Source: Kribbella monticola (GTDB lineage: Bacteria > Actinomycetota > Actinomycetes > Propionibacteriales > Kribbellaceae). From it: a stretch of DNA of 64,000 nucleotides. Shown piece by piece: positions 9,492 through 16,964 of this stretch (within the stretch, counting starts at the first letter, position 1; every line of letters starts with the position of its first letter). The notes beneath the pieces are model-generated. The model was not told the DNA's origin. It was given only the letters and a program-made list of their open reading frames with translations, and searched no databases. The translations under genes were made by a program, and so were the position numbers. The stretch is from positions 237,003-301,002 of the forward strand of contig NZ_QFXK01000034.1 in NCBI RefSeq assembly GCF_003261635.1. Direction: 5' to 3'.

Positions 9492-10361
9492 TCAGTGCAG
9501 GTTCTCGGCCGGGACCTGTTCCTCGGGATCCTTGACGCTTTCGAAGCGTACGAGGATGAGGGCGCCGATGGCGGTGACGATGAACCCGGCGACGGCACCT
9601 AGCGTCCAGCCCGAGCGGACCTCGTCGCCGAGGAGGAAGACGCCCACCGCAGCCGGAGTGATGGTCTGCAACGCGATCATCGGCGTCGTCGCGAGCGTGA
9701 CCGATCCACGCTGGAGAGCAAGCGAGTACAGGACGAAGGCGAGCGCACCGCTGACCGGGAGCGTGTACGTCGTGGGCCCGCTGAGCAAGTCGCTCAGCGA
9801 ACCGTCCTGAAGCAGCCGGGCCGAGATCGCGACCCCGGCGTACCCGAGACCGGCCAGCAGGCCGAGCAGCGCGGTCGCGATGCCGTGCTTCGAGCGACTC
9901 AGCAGCCCACCCAGTACGGCGATGCAGACCAATCCGATGATCAGCCCGATCGTCAGACCATGGTGGCGAGCACTGTCTCCCGCGTCACCGGCCGAGACCG
10001 CGAGCAGGCCGAGTCCGACGCAGACGCCGATCACCGCGGACCACTCGACAGCGCTCAACTGATCGCTCATCAACCGGGTGGCCAGCAGCGCGGTGACGAC
10101 CAGACTCGCCGCGATCCCGGCCTGAGCCAGGTAGAGCGGGAGCAGTCGCAGCGCGACGAAGTGCAAACCGAAGCCGGCCAGGTTGAGCGCCAGCGCACCG
10201 AGGAAAGCCGGCTGCCTGAGCAGTGCGCCGACGAAACCGGCCAGCCGGCGCGGGTCGAGTTCCGAACTCGTCGGCACCCGCCGCGAACCGACCGCCTGCA
10301 AGATCGCCGCGATGCCGAAGAGCACCGCGGCTCCGAGGGCCGCGCCCAGACCGAGTACCAC
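9492..10361 (-). CDS. DMT/EamA-type membrane transporter
   Basis: 289 residues with about nine or ten hydrophobic helices. A break near residue 125-130 (SAGDAGDSARHHG) separates two EamA-like repeats. The C-terminus is polar (SVKDPEEQVPAENLH). Such proteins move metabolites or lipid-linked molecules across the inner membrane. The GTG start follows the TGA of the phosphatidylcholine-synthase-type gene with no intervening base, so the two are co-transcribed. A role in lipid or choline movement is possible from context only. Confidence 0.75.
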   Translation of the reverse strand: MVLGLGAALGAAVLFGIAAILQAVGSRRVPTSSELDPRRLAGFVGALLRQPAFLGALALNLAGFGLHFVALRLLPLYLAQAGIAASLVVTALLATRLMSDQLSAVEWSAVIGVCVGLGLLAVSAGDAGDSARHHGLTIGLIIGLVCIAVLGGLLSRSKHGIATALLGLLAGLGYAGVAISARLLQDGSLSDLLSGPTTYTLPVSGALAFVLYSLALQRGSVTLATTPMIALQTITPAAVGVFLLGDEVRSGWTLGAVAGFIVTAIGALILVRFESVKDPEEQVPAENLH

Positions 10362-11093
10362 TCAGACGGCCTTGGTCCGGCGCGGAGACACGAACGTGAG
10401 ATAGAGGCTGAGCGCCGCGTAGTACACGAGGTACGCGAGCGAGATCGCGATCACGATCGAGTTCGGATTCGGCATCTGGGTCAGCAGTACGGCGTACGCG
10501 GCGAGCCAGACCAGCGTGGTCAGCAGGTTCATCGAGCGGAACGCCTTGGTGCGCGAGGGGTAGACGTACTTGACCGGGACGAAGACCAGGATCGAGCAGA
10601 TCAACAGGATCAGCGCCGTCGCTGTGTGGCCGAGTCCGAGGATGACCACGTAGAACGCGACCACGTTCCAGTAGCTGGGGAAGCCGAGGAAGAAGTGGTC
10701 GTCGGTCTTCGCGTCGACCCGGCAGAACTGGTAGCTCGATGCAAGCAACGGCAGCGCCGCGAGCACCGCGCCGTACCAGCCGTGCGGCAGGTAGTTGCCG
10801 GTCCACAGCAACACGATCGGCGCGAAGGCGTAGGTCAGGTAGTCGACGATATTGTCGAGCATCGCCCCGTCGAACCACGGGATCGTCTCCTTGACCCGCA
10901 GGCGGCGCGCGATCATTCCGTCGGTGCCGTCGATCCACAGCGCGGCCAGGCCGAGCCAGAGCGCCCGGACCGCGTCGCCGTCGATCGCCGCGATCACGAT
11001 GAGCAGCGCGAGCACCGTTCCGCTCGCTGTGTAGGCATGCAGTGCAAGTCCGGCCAGACGCAACCGCGTCGAGTAGACGAACGGTTCCCGCAC
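10362..11093 (-). CDS. pcs: Phosphatidylcholine synthase-type CDP-alcohol phosphatidyltransferase
   Basis: About 243 residues with several membrane helices. It shows the CDP-alcohol transferase motif with the spacing of bacterial Pcs enzymes: DG-xx-AR, 12 residues, G-xxx-D-xxx-D (DGMIARR ... WFDGAMLDNIVDY). KTDDHFFLGFPSYWNVVAF further on also matches the Pcs family, which condenses CDP-diacylglycerol with free choline to give phosphatidylcholine. The frame is open to a TTG at 11159; the GTG at 11093 is chosen because it gives the usual family length of about 240 residues. No good ribosome site decides it. The substrate is inferred from motif spacing. Confidence 0.75.
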   Translation of the reverse strand: MREPFVYSTRLRLAGLALHAYTASGTVLALLIVIAAIDGDAVRALWLGLAALWIDGTDGMIARRLRVKETIPWFDGAMLDNIVDYLTYAFAPIVLLWTGNYLPHGWYGAVLAALPLLASSYQFCRVDAKTDDHFFLGFPSYWNVVAFYVVILGLGHTATALILLICSILVFVPVKYVYPSRTKAFRSMNLLTTLVWLAAYAVLLTQMPNPNSIVIAISLAYLVYYAALSLYLTFVSPRRTKAV

Positions 11094-11221
11094 CGCGTCG
11101 TGTGTGGTCAGGAGGACTCCCAGAACTCGGTCGACGCAAGGCGTCGTGCCAGGTAACAAAAACCGGCCGCCGCCAGCGTCTCACAAGCGGGGTGCTCCTC
11201 CTGCCACCACCTGCCGTTGCG

Positions 11222-11659
11222 TTAGTCGACGGGCTCCAGCACGAACTGCGGGATCTTCCGGCTGGTCTTCTTCTGGTACTCCGCGTAGTCCGGGTACGCG
11301 GCTACGGACCGCTTCCACCACAGGTCGTACTCCTCGCCCTCGATCTCACGGGCGACGTACTCCTTGGTGGTGGTGCCGTCCTGCACCAGGACCTTCGGGT
11401 CCGCCTTGAGGTTGTTGTACCAGACCGGGTTCTTGGGCGCTCCGCCGAGCGACGCGACCGCGGCGTACACGCCGTCGTGCTCGACGCGCATCACCGGCAC
11501 CTTGCGGATCTTGCCGGACTTGGCGCCACGCATGGTCATCAGGATGACGCCCATACCGTTGAAGCCGGCGGTCTCGGTGCTGCCGGTCGTCTCGATCTTC
11601 TCGACCGTCTCGCGAACCCAATCGGTCGGGCTGGGGGCGTATTCGTTTTCGGTTGACAT
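11222..11659 (-). CDS. Deazaflavin (F420)-dependent nitroreductase family protein, copy 1
   Basis: 145 residues of the DUF385/Ddn-like split-barrel family. Diagnostic parts are GVILMTMRGAKSGKIRKVPVMRVEHDGVY (about residues 35-63) and ASLGGAPKNPVWYNNLKADP, the segment contacting F420. These actinobacterial enzymes use reduced F420 to reduce nitro compounds, quinones or other electrophiles. A second copy lies just upstream. Start chosen at MSTENEY, whose ATG lies inside the palindrome TGACATGTCA and is preceded by GGTGAC; an ATG at 11683 is also in frame. Confidence 0.85.
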   Translation of the reverse strand: MSTENEYAPSPTDWVRETVEKIETTGSTETAGFNGMGVILMTMRGAKSGKIRKVPVMRVEHDGVYAAVASLGGAPKNPVWYNNLKADPKVLVQDGTTTKEYVAREIEGEEYDLWWKRSVAAYPDYAEYQKKTSRKIPQFVLEPVD

Positions 11660-11687
11660 GTCACCGATCGTAGCGGGTGACATGTCC
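11654..11687. repeat. TGACATGTCA palindrome and a near copy at start of F420 gene 1
   Basis: A perfect 10-bp palindrome TGACATGTCA at 11654-11663 covers the start codon, and a one-mismatch copy (TGACATGTCC) follows at 11678-11687. The same palindrome occurs twice before the paralogous gene. This may be an operator or a conserved ribosome-binding/start segment left by gene duplication. Confidence 0.45.
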
Positions 11688-11713
11688 CCGAAATGTCCGT
11701 GGCCGGTGGCCGC

Positions 11714-12151
11714 TCAGGCGTCGACCGGCTCCAGCACGAAGACCGGGATCAGACGGTCGGTCTTGGTCTGGTAGTTGGCGTAGTCGGGCCAGGCCTCGAC
11801 CGCGCGGTCCCACCAGAGCTCGCGCTCGGCGCCCTCGAGTTCGCGGGCCACGAAGTCGCGGGTGACGTCGCCGTCCATCAGCTGAACCTTGGGCTCGGCC
11901 TTCACGTTGAAGTACCAGACCGGGTGCTTCGGCGCTCCGCCGAGCGACGCGACCACGGCGTACCGGCCGTCGTGCTCGACGCGCATCAGCGGGGTCTTGC
12001 GGATCTTGCCGGTCTTGGCGCCGCGCGTGGTCAGCAGGATGACACCCTTGCCGTGCTCGATGACCGCGGTCGTTCCGGCCTTCTCGATCTGCTCCACCAT
12101 GTCGCGCACGAAGGGCGTCGGACTGGGGGCGTATTCCGTTTCGGTTGACAT
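11714..12151 (-). CDS. Deazaflavin (F420)-dependent nitroreductase family protein, copy 2
   Basis: 145 residues, clearly paralogous to the neighbouring gene along its length (STETEYAPSPTPFVRDMVEQIE; GVILLTTRGAKTGKIRKTPLMRVEHDG; ASLGGAPKHPVWYFNVKAEPKV). It has the same Ddn-like F420-binding fold and the same inferred role. Start chosen at MSTETEY by match to copy 1; ATG codons at 12172 and 12184 are in frame upstream. The tandem arrangement indicates local duplication. Confidence 0.85.
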   Translation of the reverse strand: MSTETEYAPSPTPFVRDMVEQIEKAGTTAVIEHGKGVILLTTRGAKTGKIRKTPLMRVEHDGRYAVVASLGGAPKHPVWYFNVKAEPKVQLMDGDVTRDFVARELEGAERELWWDRAVEAWPDYANYQTKTDRLIPVFVLEPVDA

Positions 12152-12176
12152 GTCACCAGCATAGGTTGACATGTCA
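12146..12176. repeat. Two TGACATGTCA palindromes at start of F420 gene 2
   Basis: Two identical copies of GGTTGACATGTCACC, each centred on the palindrome TGACATGTCA (12146-12155 and 12167-12176), spaced 21 bases apart. The first covers the chosen start codon. The same 15-mer occurs at the start of the paralog. A 21-base spacing puts both on the same helix face, as expected for paired operators. Confidence 0.5.
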
Positions 12177-12198
12177 CCACGCAAAAGCCGACGCGCGG

Positions 12199-12378
12199 TC
12201 AGGCGACCTGATGGGTGGCTCGCGCGCGGGCTACCCGGGCCGCGCGTTCGCGCTCCATGCGGCGGCGGGGGTCGAGGTGGTCAGGGAGGGTTGCGGGGCC
12301 GGCGACGTGCAGCAGGAGCCAGGTCAGGCGCCAGCGGAAACGGTACGCGAGGCTGAGGCCGGCGTTCTTGTCGGACAT
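12199..12378 (-). CDS. Small protein, unknown function, divergent from OhrR-like gene
   Basis: 59 residues starting MSDKNAGLSLAYRF with an excellent ribosome site (GGGGAG six bases before ATG). A short helix (WRLTWLLLHVAGPATLP) is followed by a very basic tail rich in Arg (RRRMERERAARVARARATH). This could be a small membrane-associated or nucleic-acid-binding peptide. It is divergent from an OhrR-like regulator across a 60-base control region, so it is probably a target of that regulator. The family is not recognised. Confidence 0.6.
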   Translation of the reverse strand: MSDKNAGLSLAYRFRWRLTWLLLHVAGPATLPDHLDPRRRMERERAARVARARATHQVA

Positions 12379-12438
12379 GAGGTCTCCCCTGGTGCTTGGT
12401 GTGGCAATTGTTTGTACGCCAATTGATAGCATACGGGC
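12379..12438. promoter_or_regulatory. Divergent operator region with CAATTG repeats
   Basis: The gap between the divergent small gene and the OhrR-like gene holds CAATTG at 12405-12410 and again at 12420-12425, separated by TTTGTACGC. Each hexamer is itself palindromic, making an AT-rich dyad suited to a MarR/OhrR dimer. A likely autoregulatory operator. Confidence 0.5.
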
Positions 12439-12906
12439 ATGGCTGAGAATTCCGAAGAGGTCGATCTGCTCGCGCTGGACCGTCAGGTCTGCTTCGCGCT
12501 GGCGGTGGCGTCCCGCAGCGTGATCGCGCTGTACCGGCCGCTGCTCGAGCCGATGGGGCTGACCCATCCGCAGTACCTCGTGATGCTCGCCTTGTGGGAG
12601 GAGTCACCGCTGTCGGTGAAACAACTCAGCGGACTGCTCCAACTCGACCCCGGCACGCTGTCCCCACTCCTGAAGCGGCTGGAGTCGGCCGGCTACCTCA
12701 CCCGCCAGCGCGATCCGCGCGACGAACGCTCGCTGGCCGTCCGCCTCACCGACTCCGGTCAGGCACTCCGCACCGAGGCCCTGAAAATTCCGCCGGCCAT
12801 CATCGCCCGGCTGGGCATGTCCCTGAGCGAGCTCGAGTCTCTGCACAAGAACCTGACCCGAGTGATCGCGGCGGCGTCGACCGAGACGAGCCCGCCTCAG
12901 CGGTAG
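12439..12906 (+). CDS. ohrR: MarR family regulator, OhrR-like peroxide sensor
   Basis: 155 residues. The N-terminal pattern LDRQVCFALAVASRSVIALY with Cys18, then LEPMGLTHPQYLVMLALWE, closely follows OhrR proteins, in which the N-terminal Cys is oxidised by organic hydroperoxides and releases DNA. The winged helix lies at about residues 50-105 (LSVKQLSGLLQLDPGTLSPLLKRLES, RDPRDERSLAVRLT). No ohr peroxidase gene is adjacent; instead a 59-residue small protein is divergent. No second Cys is seen near the C-terminus, so it would be a one-Cys type sensor. Confidence 0.8.
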   Translation: MAENSEEVDLLALDRQVCFALAVASRSVIALYRPLLEPMGLTHPQYLVMLALWEESPLSVKQLSGLLQLDPGTLSPLLKRLESAGYLTRQRDPRDERSLAVRLTDSGQALRTEALKIPPAIIARLGMSLSELESLHKNLTRVIAAASTETSPPQR

Positions 12907-12923
12907 GAATGCGTTCCTACCGC
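12900..12923. repeat. Perfect 10-bp inverted repeat at the end of ohrR
   Basis: GCGGTAGGAA, loop TGCG, TTCCTACCGC. It spans the ohrR stop codon and lies 17 bases before the antitoxin start. It could be a terminator for ohrR (though no U tract follows) or the operator of the toxin-antitoxin pair. Confidence 0.6.
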
Positions 12924-12939
12924 TGCTATTGTTTGAGAC

Positions 12940-13227
12940 ATGACGGCGCGAAAGCTGTCGATCTCGGTGCCGCCCGAGGTCGAGGAAACGATCAAGGCGG
13001 CGGCAGCCGAAGAGGGCAAGCCCGTGTCCGCCTGGCTGGCCGAGGCTGCCGTGGAGAAGGCTCAGGCCGCGGCCGCTCACGCTGCAGGTCGCGTTGCCGC
13101 GAAGGAACTGATTGCGGAGTACGAGAAGGACAACGGTGCTCTTCCTGAGGAGTCCCGTCGACGCGCGCGTCAATTCATGATGGACGCGGGCTTGCTCGAC
13201 GACGACAACTGGCAGACGGCCGGCTAG
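12940..13227 (+). CDS. Antitoxin of a VapBC-type pair (ribbon-helix-helix-like)
   Basis: 95 residues opening TARKLSISVPPEVEETIKAAAAEEGKPVSAWLAEAA, the beta-strand plus two helices of a ribbon-helix-helix DNA-binding domain. The C-terminal part (about 45-95) is acidic and polar and would wrap the toxin. The stop TAG shares one base with the GTG start of the PIN-domain toxin gene, the usual antitoxin-first arrangement. A perfect inverted repeat just upstream is a candidate autoregulatory site. Confidence 0.75.
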   Translation: MTARKLSISVPPEVEETIKAAAAEEGKPVSAWLAEAAVEKAQAAAAHAAGRVAAKELIAEYEKDNGALPEESRRRARQFMMDAGLLDDDNWQTAG

Positions 13228-13607
13228 TGCGTTCGATCGTGTACGACGCCGGCGCGTTGGTCGCAGCCGAGCGTCGCTCCCCCGACCTGCTCGCCCTGCA
13301 CGACGAGTTGACCGCTGCGCACATCCGCCCCCTGGTGCCGGTCGTCGTACTCGCCCAGGTTTGGCGCGGTGGACCGCAACATCAGATCTCCCGGCTGCTC
13401 AAGGGCTGCGACATACTGCCCGACGACCAGCGGATCGGTCGCGCTGCCGGTGTCGTCTGCAAGTCCTCAGGTACTTCCGATGTGGTGGACGCGATCGTCG
13501 TTGTCGCGGCCGTGCAACACCAGGCGGCGGTCGTCACCAGCGATCCTGGCGACCTGGCCCACCTGGCTTCGTCGATCGGCGTCAAGCTTCAACTTTTCAC
13601 CGTTTGA
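13227..13607 (+). CDS. PIN-domain ribonuclease toxin (VapC-like)
   Basis: 126 residues. The PIN active-site acids are visible: Asp7 in IVYDAGAL, a central acidic cluster at Asp85/Asp88 (SDVVDAIVV), and Asp106/Asp109 (SDPGDL). These residues bind the metal for RNA cleavage in VapC toxins. It starts with GTG overlapping the antitoxin stop by one base, so translation is coupled. The target RNA is unknown. Confidence 0.8.
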   Translation: MRSIVYDAGALVAAERRSPDLLALHDELTAAHIRPLVPVVVLAQVWRGGPQHQISRLLKGCDILPDDQRIGRAAGVVCKSSGTSDVVDAIVVVAAVQHQAAVVTSDPGDLAHLASSIGVKLQLFTV

Positions 13608-13619
13608 CCGGGTTCCGTA

Positions 13620-14066
13620 CTAGCCGCCACATTCGGCGAGTTGGGCGGCGGTGGCGATCTTGCCTTCGATCCAGCGGCGGCGGAGGAAGTGCGCCTTGAG
13701 GAGGCGATGGATGCCGTCGAGGACGACCAGGCGGCCGCGGTAGGCGACCAGGTGGATCGGGAAGTCGAGATCGGCGTTCATCACGCGCTCGTAGTGGGCG
13801 CGGAAGTTCATCGGGGTGGCGGCGACCTGGTTCGGGGTGACCTTGAAGCGTTCGCCGTTCAGTTGCCACAGTGGCAGGTCGAGCATCCAGAGCAGGTCGG
13901 CGACCTCCACCGGCTCCACCTTCACGTCCAGAGCGAGGAGTTTGCCCAACTGCCAGCGGGTCGGCGGGAACACCTCGCGCATCGACTCCGGTGTCATCGC
14001 CAGCAACTCGTCGAAGGAAACGTCCGGCGCATCCTCGTCCGCCGCGTCCACCCCATCAATCGCCAC
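13620..14066 (-). CDS. ParB/Srx-fold-like protein, function unknown
   Basis: 148 residues. A segment near the C-terminus (FPIHLVAYRGRLVVLDGIHRLLKAHFLRRRWIEGK, about residues 103-137) resembles the nucleotide-binding part of ParB N-terminal-like domains, where a 'DG-x-HR' loop follows two beta strands. The first 40 residues are acidic (AADEDAPDVSFDELLAM). No helix-turn-helix DNA-binding domain follows, so a partitioning role is unlikely. It may be a stand-alone catalytic-fold relative. Assignment is by motif only. Confidence 0.5.
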   Translation of the reverse strand: MAIDGVDAADEDAPDVSFDELLAMTPESMREVFPPTRWQLGKLLALDVKVEPVEVADLLWMLDLPLWQLNGERFKVTPNQVAATPMNFRAHYERVMNADLDFPIHLVAYRGRLVVLDGIHRLLKAHFLRRRWIEGKIATAAQLAECGG

Positions 14067-14108
14067 GACCGAGCACGCTACGCCACCCCCAGCTCGAAAC
14101 AGCGTCCT

Positions 14109-14310
14109 GGGACGTCAGGTGGAGTGGAGGGCGTGGCCCCGAGCGGTGCGCTGGGAAGTCAGGTGAGGCGAACGATGCCGGAGCAGGCGTGGCCTCGAAG
14201 CGGTGCGCTGGGAAGTCAGGTGGCGTGGAGGGCGTGGCCGCCAAGCGGTGCGTTGGGAGGTCAGGTGAGGTGGAGGGTGCGGAGAAGGGCGTGGCCTCGG
14301 CGGCGGAGGG
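14109..14310. repeat. Four imperfect tandem repeats of about 45-57 bp
   Basis: Units begin at 14109, 14153, 14210 and 14255, each opening GGGA(C/A/G)GTCAGGTG and running through a GGCGTGGCC core to AGCGGTGCG(C/T)T. The last unit overlaps the 3' end of the SpoIIE phosphatase gene, so the gene's stop lies within the array. The array fills most of the gap between two genes that start and end on the minus strand. Confidence 0.75.
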
Positions 14311-15448
14311 TGGGGCGGATGGTGGGGAGGCAGGGCGGGGTGACCGGGTCGGCGGGGTTCATCTGGCGGTGGATGACGACGATGGCGGAGTCGTCGCCGC
14401 GGCCGCCGATCTGGACGACCAGTTCCTGGGCGGCGCCTTTGAAACCCTTGGCGATCAGGCGTTCGGCGTGCCCGGCGAGCCGGTCCGTCCCCTGGCCGAT
14501 CTCGCGGTGCGGCGTCTCCACCATCCCGTCGCTGTACAGGAACAACGCGTCGCCCTGCCGCAGCGTCCCCTTGTTCACCTTGAACTCCGGAATCTCGACC
14601 AGCCCCAGCAACGGCCCCTCGGCCTCCCGGGTCTGCCACCGCCCCGCCCACGAGTCGAACAGGATCGCCGGCGGATGCCCAGCAGTCCGTACTTCGAAGT
14701 CGCCGGTCGCCAGGTTGACCGCGACCTGGACGACGGTCGCGAAGTCGTCGTCCCAGTCCTGCCTGCGCAGGTAATGGTTCGCCGCCGGCAGGAACTCCTC
14801 GACCGGCACCACCCCGAGCAGTCCACCGAAGGCGCCGGACAGCAACAGCGCGCGCGTCCCGGCATCGATTCCCTTGCCGGACACATCGACCAGCGCGACC
14901 TCGAGCAACTCGCCGTCGCGGATCGTCGACACCACGAAGTCACCGGAGAACGACGCTCCCCCGGCCGACCTGATCGCCACCTCGGCCCGCCACCCCTGCG
15001 GCAACCGCGGCAACTCCCCCTGCGCCGTCAAGGTGTCCCGCAACTCGATCAGCATCGACTCACCCCGCGTGCCCTGTACGCCGAGGCGGCTGCGCACCTT
15101 CGCTCCGGCCAGCACGATCCACGCCGCCAGCCCGAGCGTCACGACGAACCCGGTCTTGGGCAGCCCCTGCGCCCGCTCGGACACGACGTACGAGCCGAGC
15201 ACCAGCGTCAGCAACGTCAACGTGACCAGCGGACGGAACCTCAGCAGCAACCCACCGAGCAGCAGCGGAATGATCAGGATCGAAGTGGGTATGAAGGAGG
15301 GCATCGAGAGCGCGGCAGCGCCGAGAGTGATCGTCAGCGCCAGCAGACCGACAAAGGTCAGCAGGTGCGACTGCCGCGCGTGGCGGACCGTCGAGCGCGC
15401 CTGTCGGCGGACCCGATGCAAGCCAGCGAAATCCGCGCCGCTACTCAT
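14261..15448 (-). CDS. Membrane-anchored SpoIIE/RsbU-type PP2C phosphatase
   Basis: 395 residues. The first 125 residues hold several hydrophobic helices (LLTFVGLLALTITLGAAAL and onward). The SpoIIE phosphatase domain follows from about residue 150: SFSGDFVV, VALVDVSGKGIDAGTRALLL, GHPPAILF, LFLYSDGMVET and GGRGDDSAIVVI carry the metal-binding Asp residues. These enzymes usually dephosphorylate anti-sigma-factor antagonists in general stress pathways. No sensor domain beyond the membrane region and no anti-sigma partner is nearby. The C-terminal 30 residues (TIRPTLRRRGHALLRTLHLT) are encoded inside a repeat array and look added. Confidence 0.85.
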   Translation of the reverse strand: MSSGADFAGLHRVRRQARSTVRHARQSHLLTFVGLLALTITLGAAALSMPSFIPTSILIIPLLLGGLLLRFRPLVTLTLLTLVLGSYVVSERAQGLPKTGFVVTLGLAAWIVLAGAKVRSRLGVQGTRGESMLIELRDTLTAQGELPRLPQGWRAEVAIRSAGGASFSGDFVVSTIRDGELLEVALVDVSGKGIDAGTRALLLSGAFGGLLGVVPVEEFLPAANHYLRRQDWDDDFATVVQVAVNLATGDFEVRTAGHPPAILFDSWAGRWQTREAEGPLLGLVEIPEFKVNKGTLRQGDALFLYSDGMVETPHREIGQGTDRLAGHAERLIAKGFKGAAQELVVQIGGRGDDSAIVVIHRQMNPADPVTPPCLPTIRPTLRRRGHALLRTLHLT

Positions 15449-15493
15449 GGTGAGACGAATGTAACGGCACCGTGCGGTCCGCGCATCAAGTTG

Positions 15494-16324
15494 TCACAGT
15501 TTCTTTCGGGTCAGCCCGGTGCGCTGACATTTCGGGCACCAGAAAAGGTTGCGGCCCTCCATCAACTCGGTCCGGATCACCGAGTCGCAGACGTGACATC
15601 GTTGCCCTTGGCGACGGTAGACGTAGACCTCGCCACCGTGGTCGTCGCGGCGTGGATCGCGGCCCATCGCCTCGGGGGTGTGGTCGTCGGCGACGGTGTC
15701 GATCCGGCCGGTCTCGACGCCGTACTTCATCAGCTCCAGCAGGTCGTCCCACATCCCCTGCCACTCGCGCTTCTTCACCACGTTGCCGGCCGTCATCGGG
15801 TGCAGCTTGGCCCGGAACAGCACCTCCGCGCGGTACACGTTGCCGACGCCGCTGAGCACTTCCTGGTTCATCAGCAACCGGCCGATCGGCAGTTTGCTGC
15901 GGTGGATCCGTTTCCAGGCGAGCTCGGGGTCGGCGTCGTCGCGCAGCGGGTCCGGGCCGAGCCGGGAGATCAGCGTCTCGCGCTCGCCGTCGGTCAGCAC
16001 CTCGCAGACGGTCGCGCCGCGCAGGTCGGCGTACGACGTGCTGTTCTGCAGCCGGAGCCGGACCTGGCCGACCGGGTCGGGCACCGGCGCGGAGCCGAAG
16101 TCGACCTTGCCGATCAGGCCGAGGTGGATGTGCAGCCAGCCGGCCCCGTCGAACTCGGCCAGGAAGTGCTTGCCGTGGGCCTCTGTCTGCCGCAGCACCT
16201 TGCCGTTGAGCAGCGCGGCGCCCTCGACGAAGCGGCCCTGCGGGCTGGAGGCCTGGACGACCCGGCCGCCGAAAGCGTCCCAGACGTCGTTCGCCAGCCG
16301 GTGCAGTGTGTGACCTTCGGGCAT
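15494..16324 (-). CDS. nei2: Endonuclease VIII-type DNA glycosylase (Nei2-like)
   Basis: 276 residues. It starts MPEGHTLHRLA, where Pro2 is the catalytic nucleophile and Glu3 the acid of Fpg/Nei enzymes that excise oxidised bases and nick DNA. The helix-two-turn-helix lies around residues 150-220, and the C-terminal zinc finger is CHVC ... CPKC with QRTGLTRKKL. The start at 16324 is fixed by Pro2 needing to be exposed; the longer open frame upstream would bury it. The His after Gly5 ('PEGHT') marks the Nei rather than the Fpg ('PELPE') branch. Confidence 0.9.
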   Translation of the reverse strand: MPEGHTLHRLANDVWDAFGGRVVQASSPQGRFVEGAALLNGKVLRQTEAHGKHFLAEFDGAGWLHIHLGLIGKVDFGSAPVPDPVGQVRLRLQNSTSYADLRGATVCEVLTDGERETLISRLGPDPLRDDADPELAWKRIHRSKLPIGRLLMNQEVLSGVGNVYRAEVLFRAKLHPMTAGNVVKKREWQGMWDDLLELMKYGVETGRIDTVADDHTPEAMGRDPRRDDHGGEVYVYRRQGQRCHVCDSVIRTELMEGRNLFWCPKCQRTGLTRKKL

Positions 16325-16471
16325 GATTCCTCTTATGGGTGTGACAGCAGGCAAAGGCCGGGGCGGTGCGCCCACCCCGGCGGTGGTAGGTACCGGCCGC
16401 TCGATGCGTGCCCGGGACGTCTCCCGGCCCCGCCCCAGCGAGCCGGCCAAGGAGCTGCCGGCCCGGGCACC

Positions 16472-16945
16472 TCAGGAGGACGGCAAGGGCGGCAGTTCGC
16501 CGGTCTCCTCGTAACTGTCCAGCATCTTGATCCGGCGGGTGTGCCGGTCCTCGCCGGAGTAGTCGGTGCTCAGGAACAGCTCGACGAACGAGGTCGCGTC
16601 CTGTTCGCTGTGCATCCGGGCGCCGATGCTGATCACGTTGGCGTCGTTGTGCTCGCGGCTGAGCTTGGCGGTGTCGGCGCTCCAGGCCAGCGCGGCCCGG
16701 ACGCCCTTCACCTTGTTCGCGGCGATCTGCTCGCCGTTGCCCGAGCCGCCGATCACGATGCCGAGACTCCCCGCGTCCGCGACGACGGCCTCGGCCGTGC
16801 GCAGGCAGTACGGCGGGTAGTCGTCGACGGCGTCGTACACGGCCGGGCCGTGGTCGACGACGTCGTGCCCGGCACCTCGGAGGTGCTCGACAAGGTGGTT
16901 CTTCAGTTCGAAGCCGGCGTGGTCAGAGCCGATGTGCACTCGCAT
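16472..16945 (-). CDS. rpiB: Ribose-5-phosphate isomerase B
   Basis: 157 residues. RVHIGSDHAGFELKNHLVEHL at the start and IVIGGSGNGEQIAANKVKGVRAALAW near residue 65-90 are RpiB signatures. The active-site Cys of Escherichia coli RpiB is absent; the GNGEQ motif supplies Glu as in the mycobacterial enzyme. It interconverts ribose-5-phosphate and ribulose-5-phosphate in the pentose phosphate pathway. Next downstream on the same strand is nei2. About 150 bases between them hold no supportable gene. Confidence 0.92.
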   Translation of the reverse strand: MRVHIGSDHAGFELKNHLVEHLRGAGHDVVDHGPAVYDAVDDYPPYCLRTAEAVVADAGSLGIVIGGSGNGEQIAANKVKGVRAALAWSADTAKLSREHNDANVISIGARMHSEQDATSFVELFLSTDYSGEDRHTRRIKMLDSYEETGELPPLPSS

Positions 16946-16964
16946 GGGCGAAGTCTTACAGGTG

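Noticed and set aside
16323..16514. A small plus-strand frame between nei2 and rpiB
   Set aside because: It overlaps the rpiB 3' end, its start codon is inside the nei2 start region, and the translation is low-complexity.
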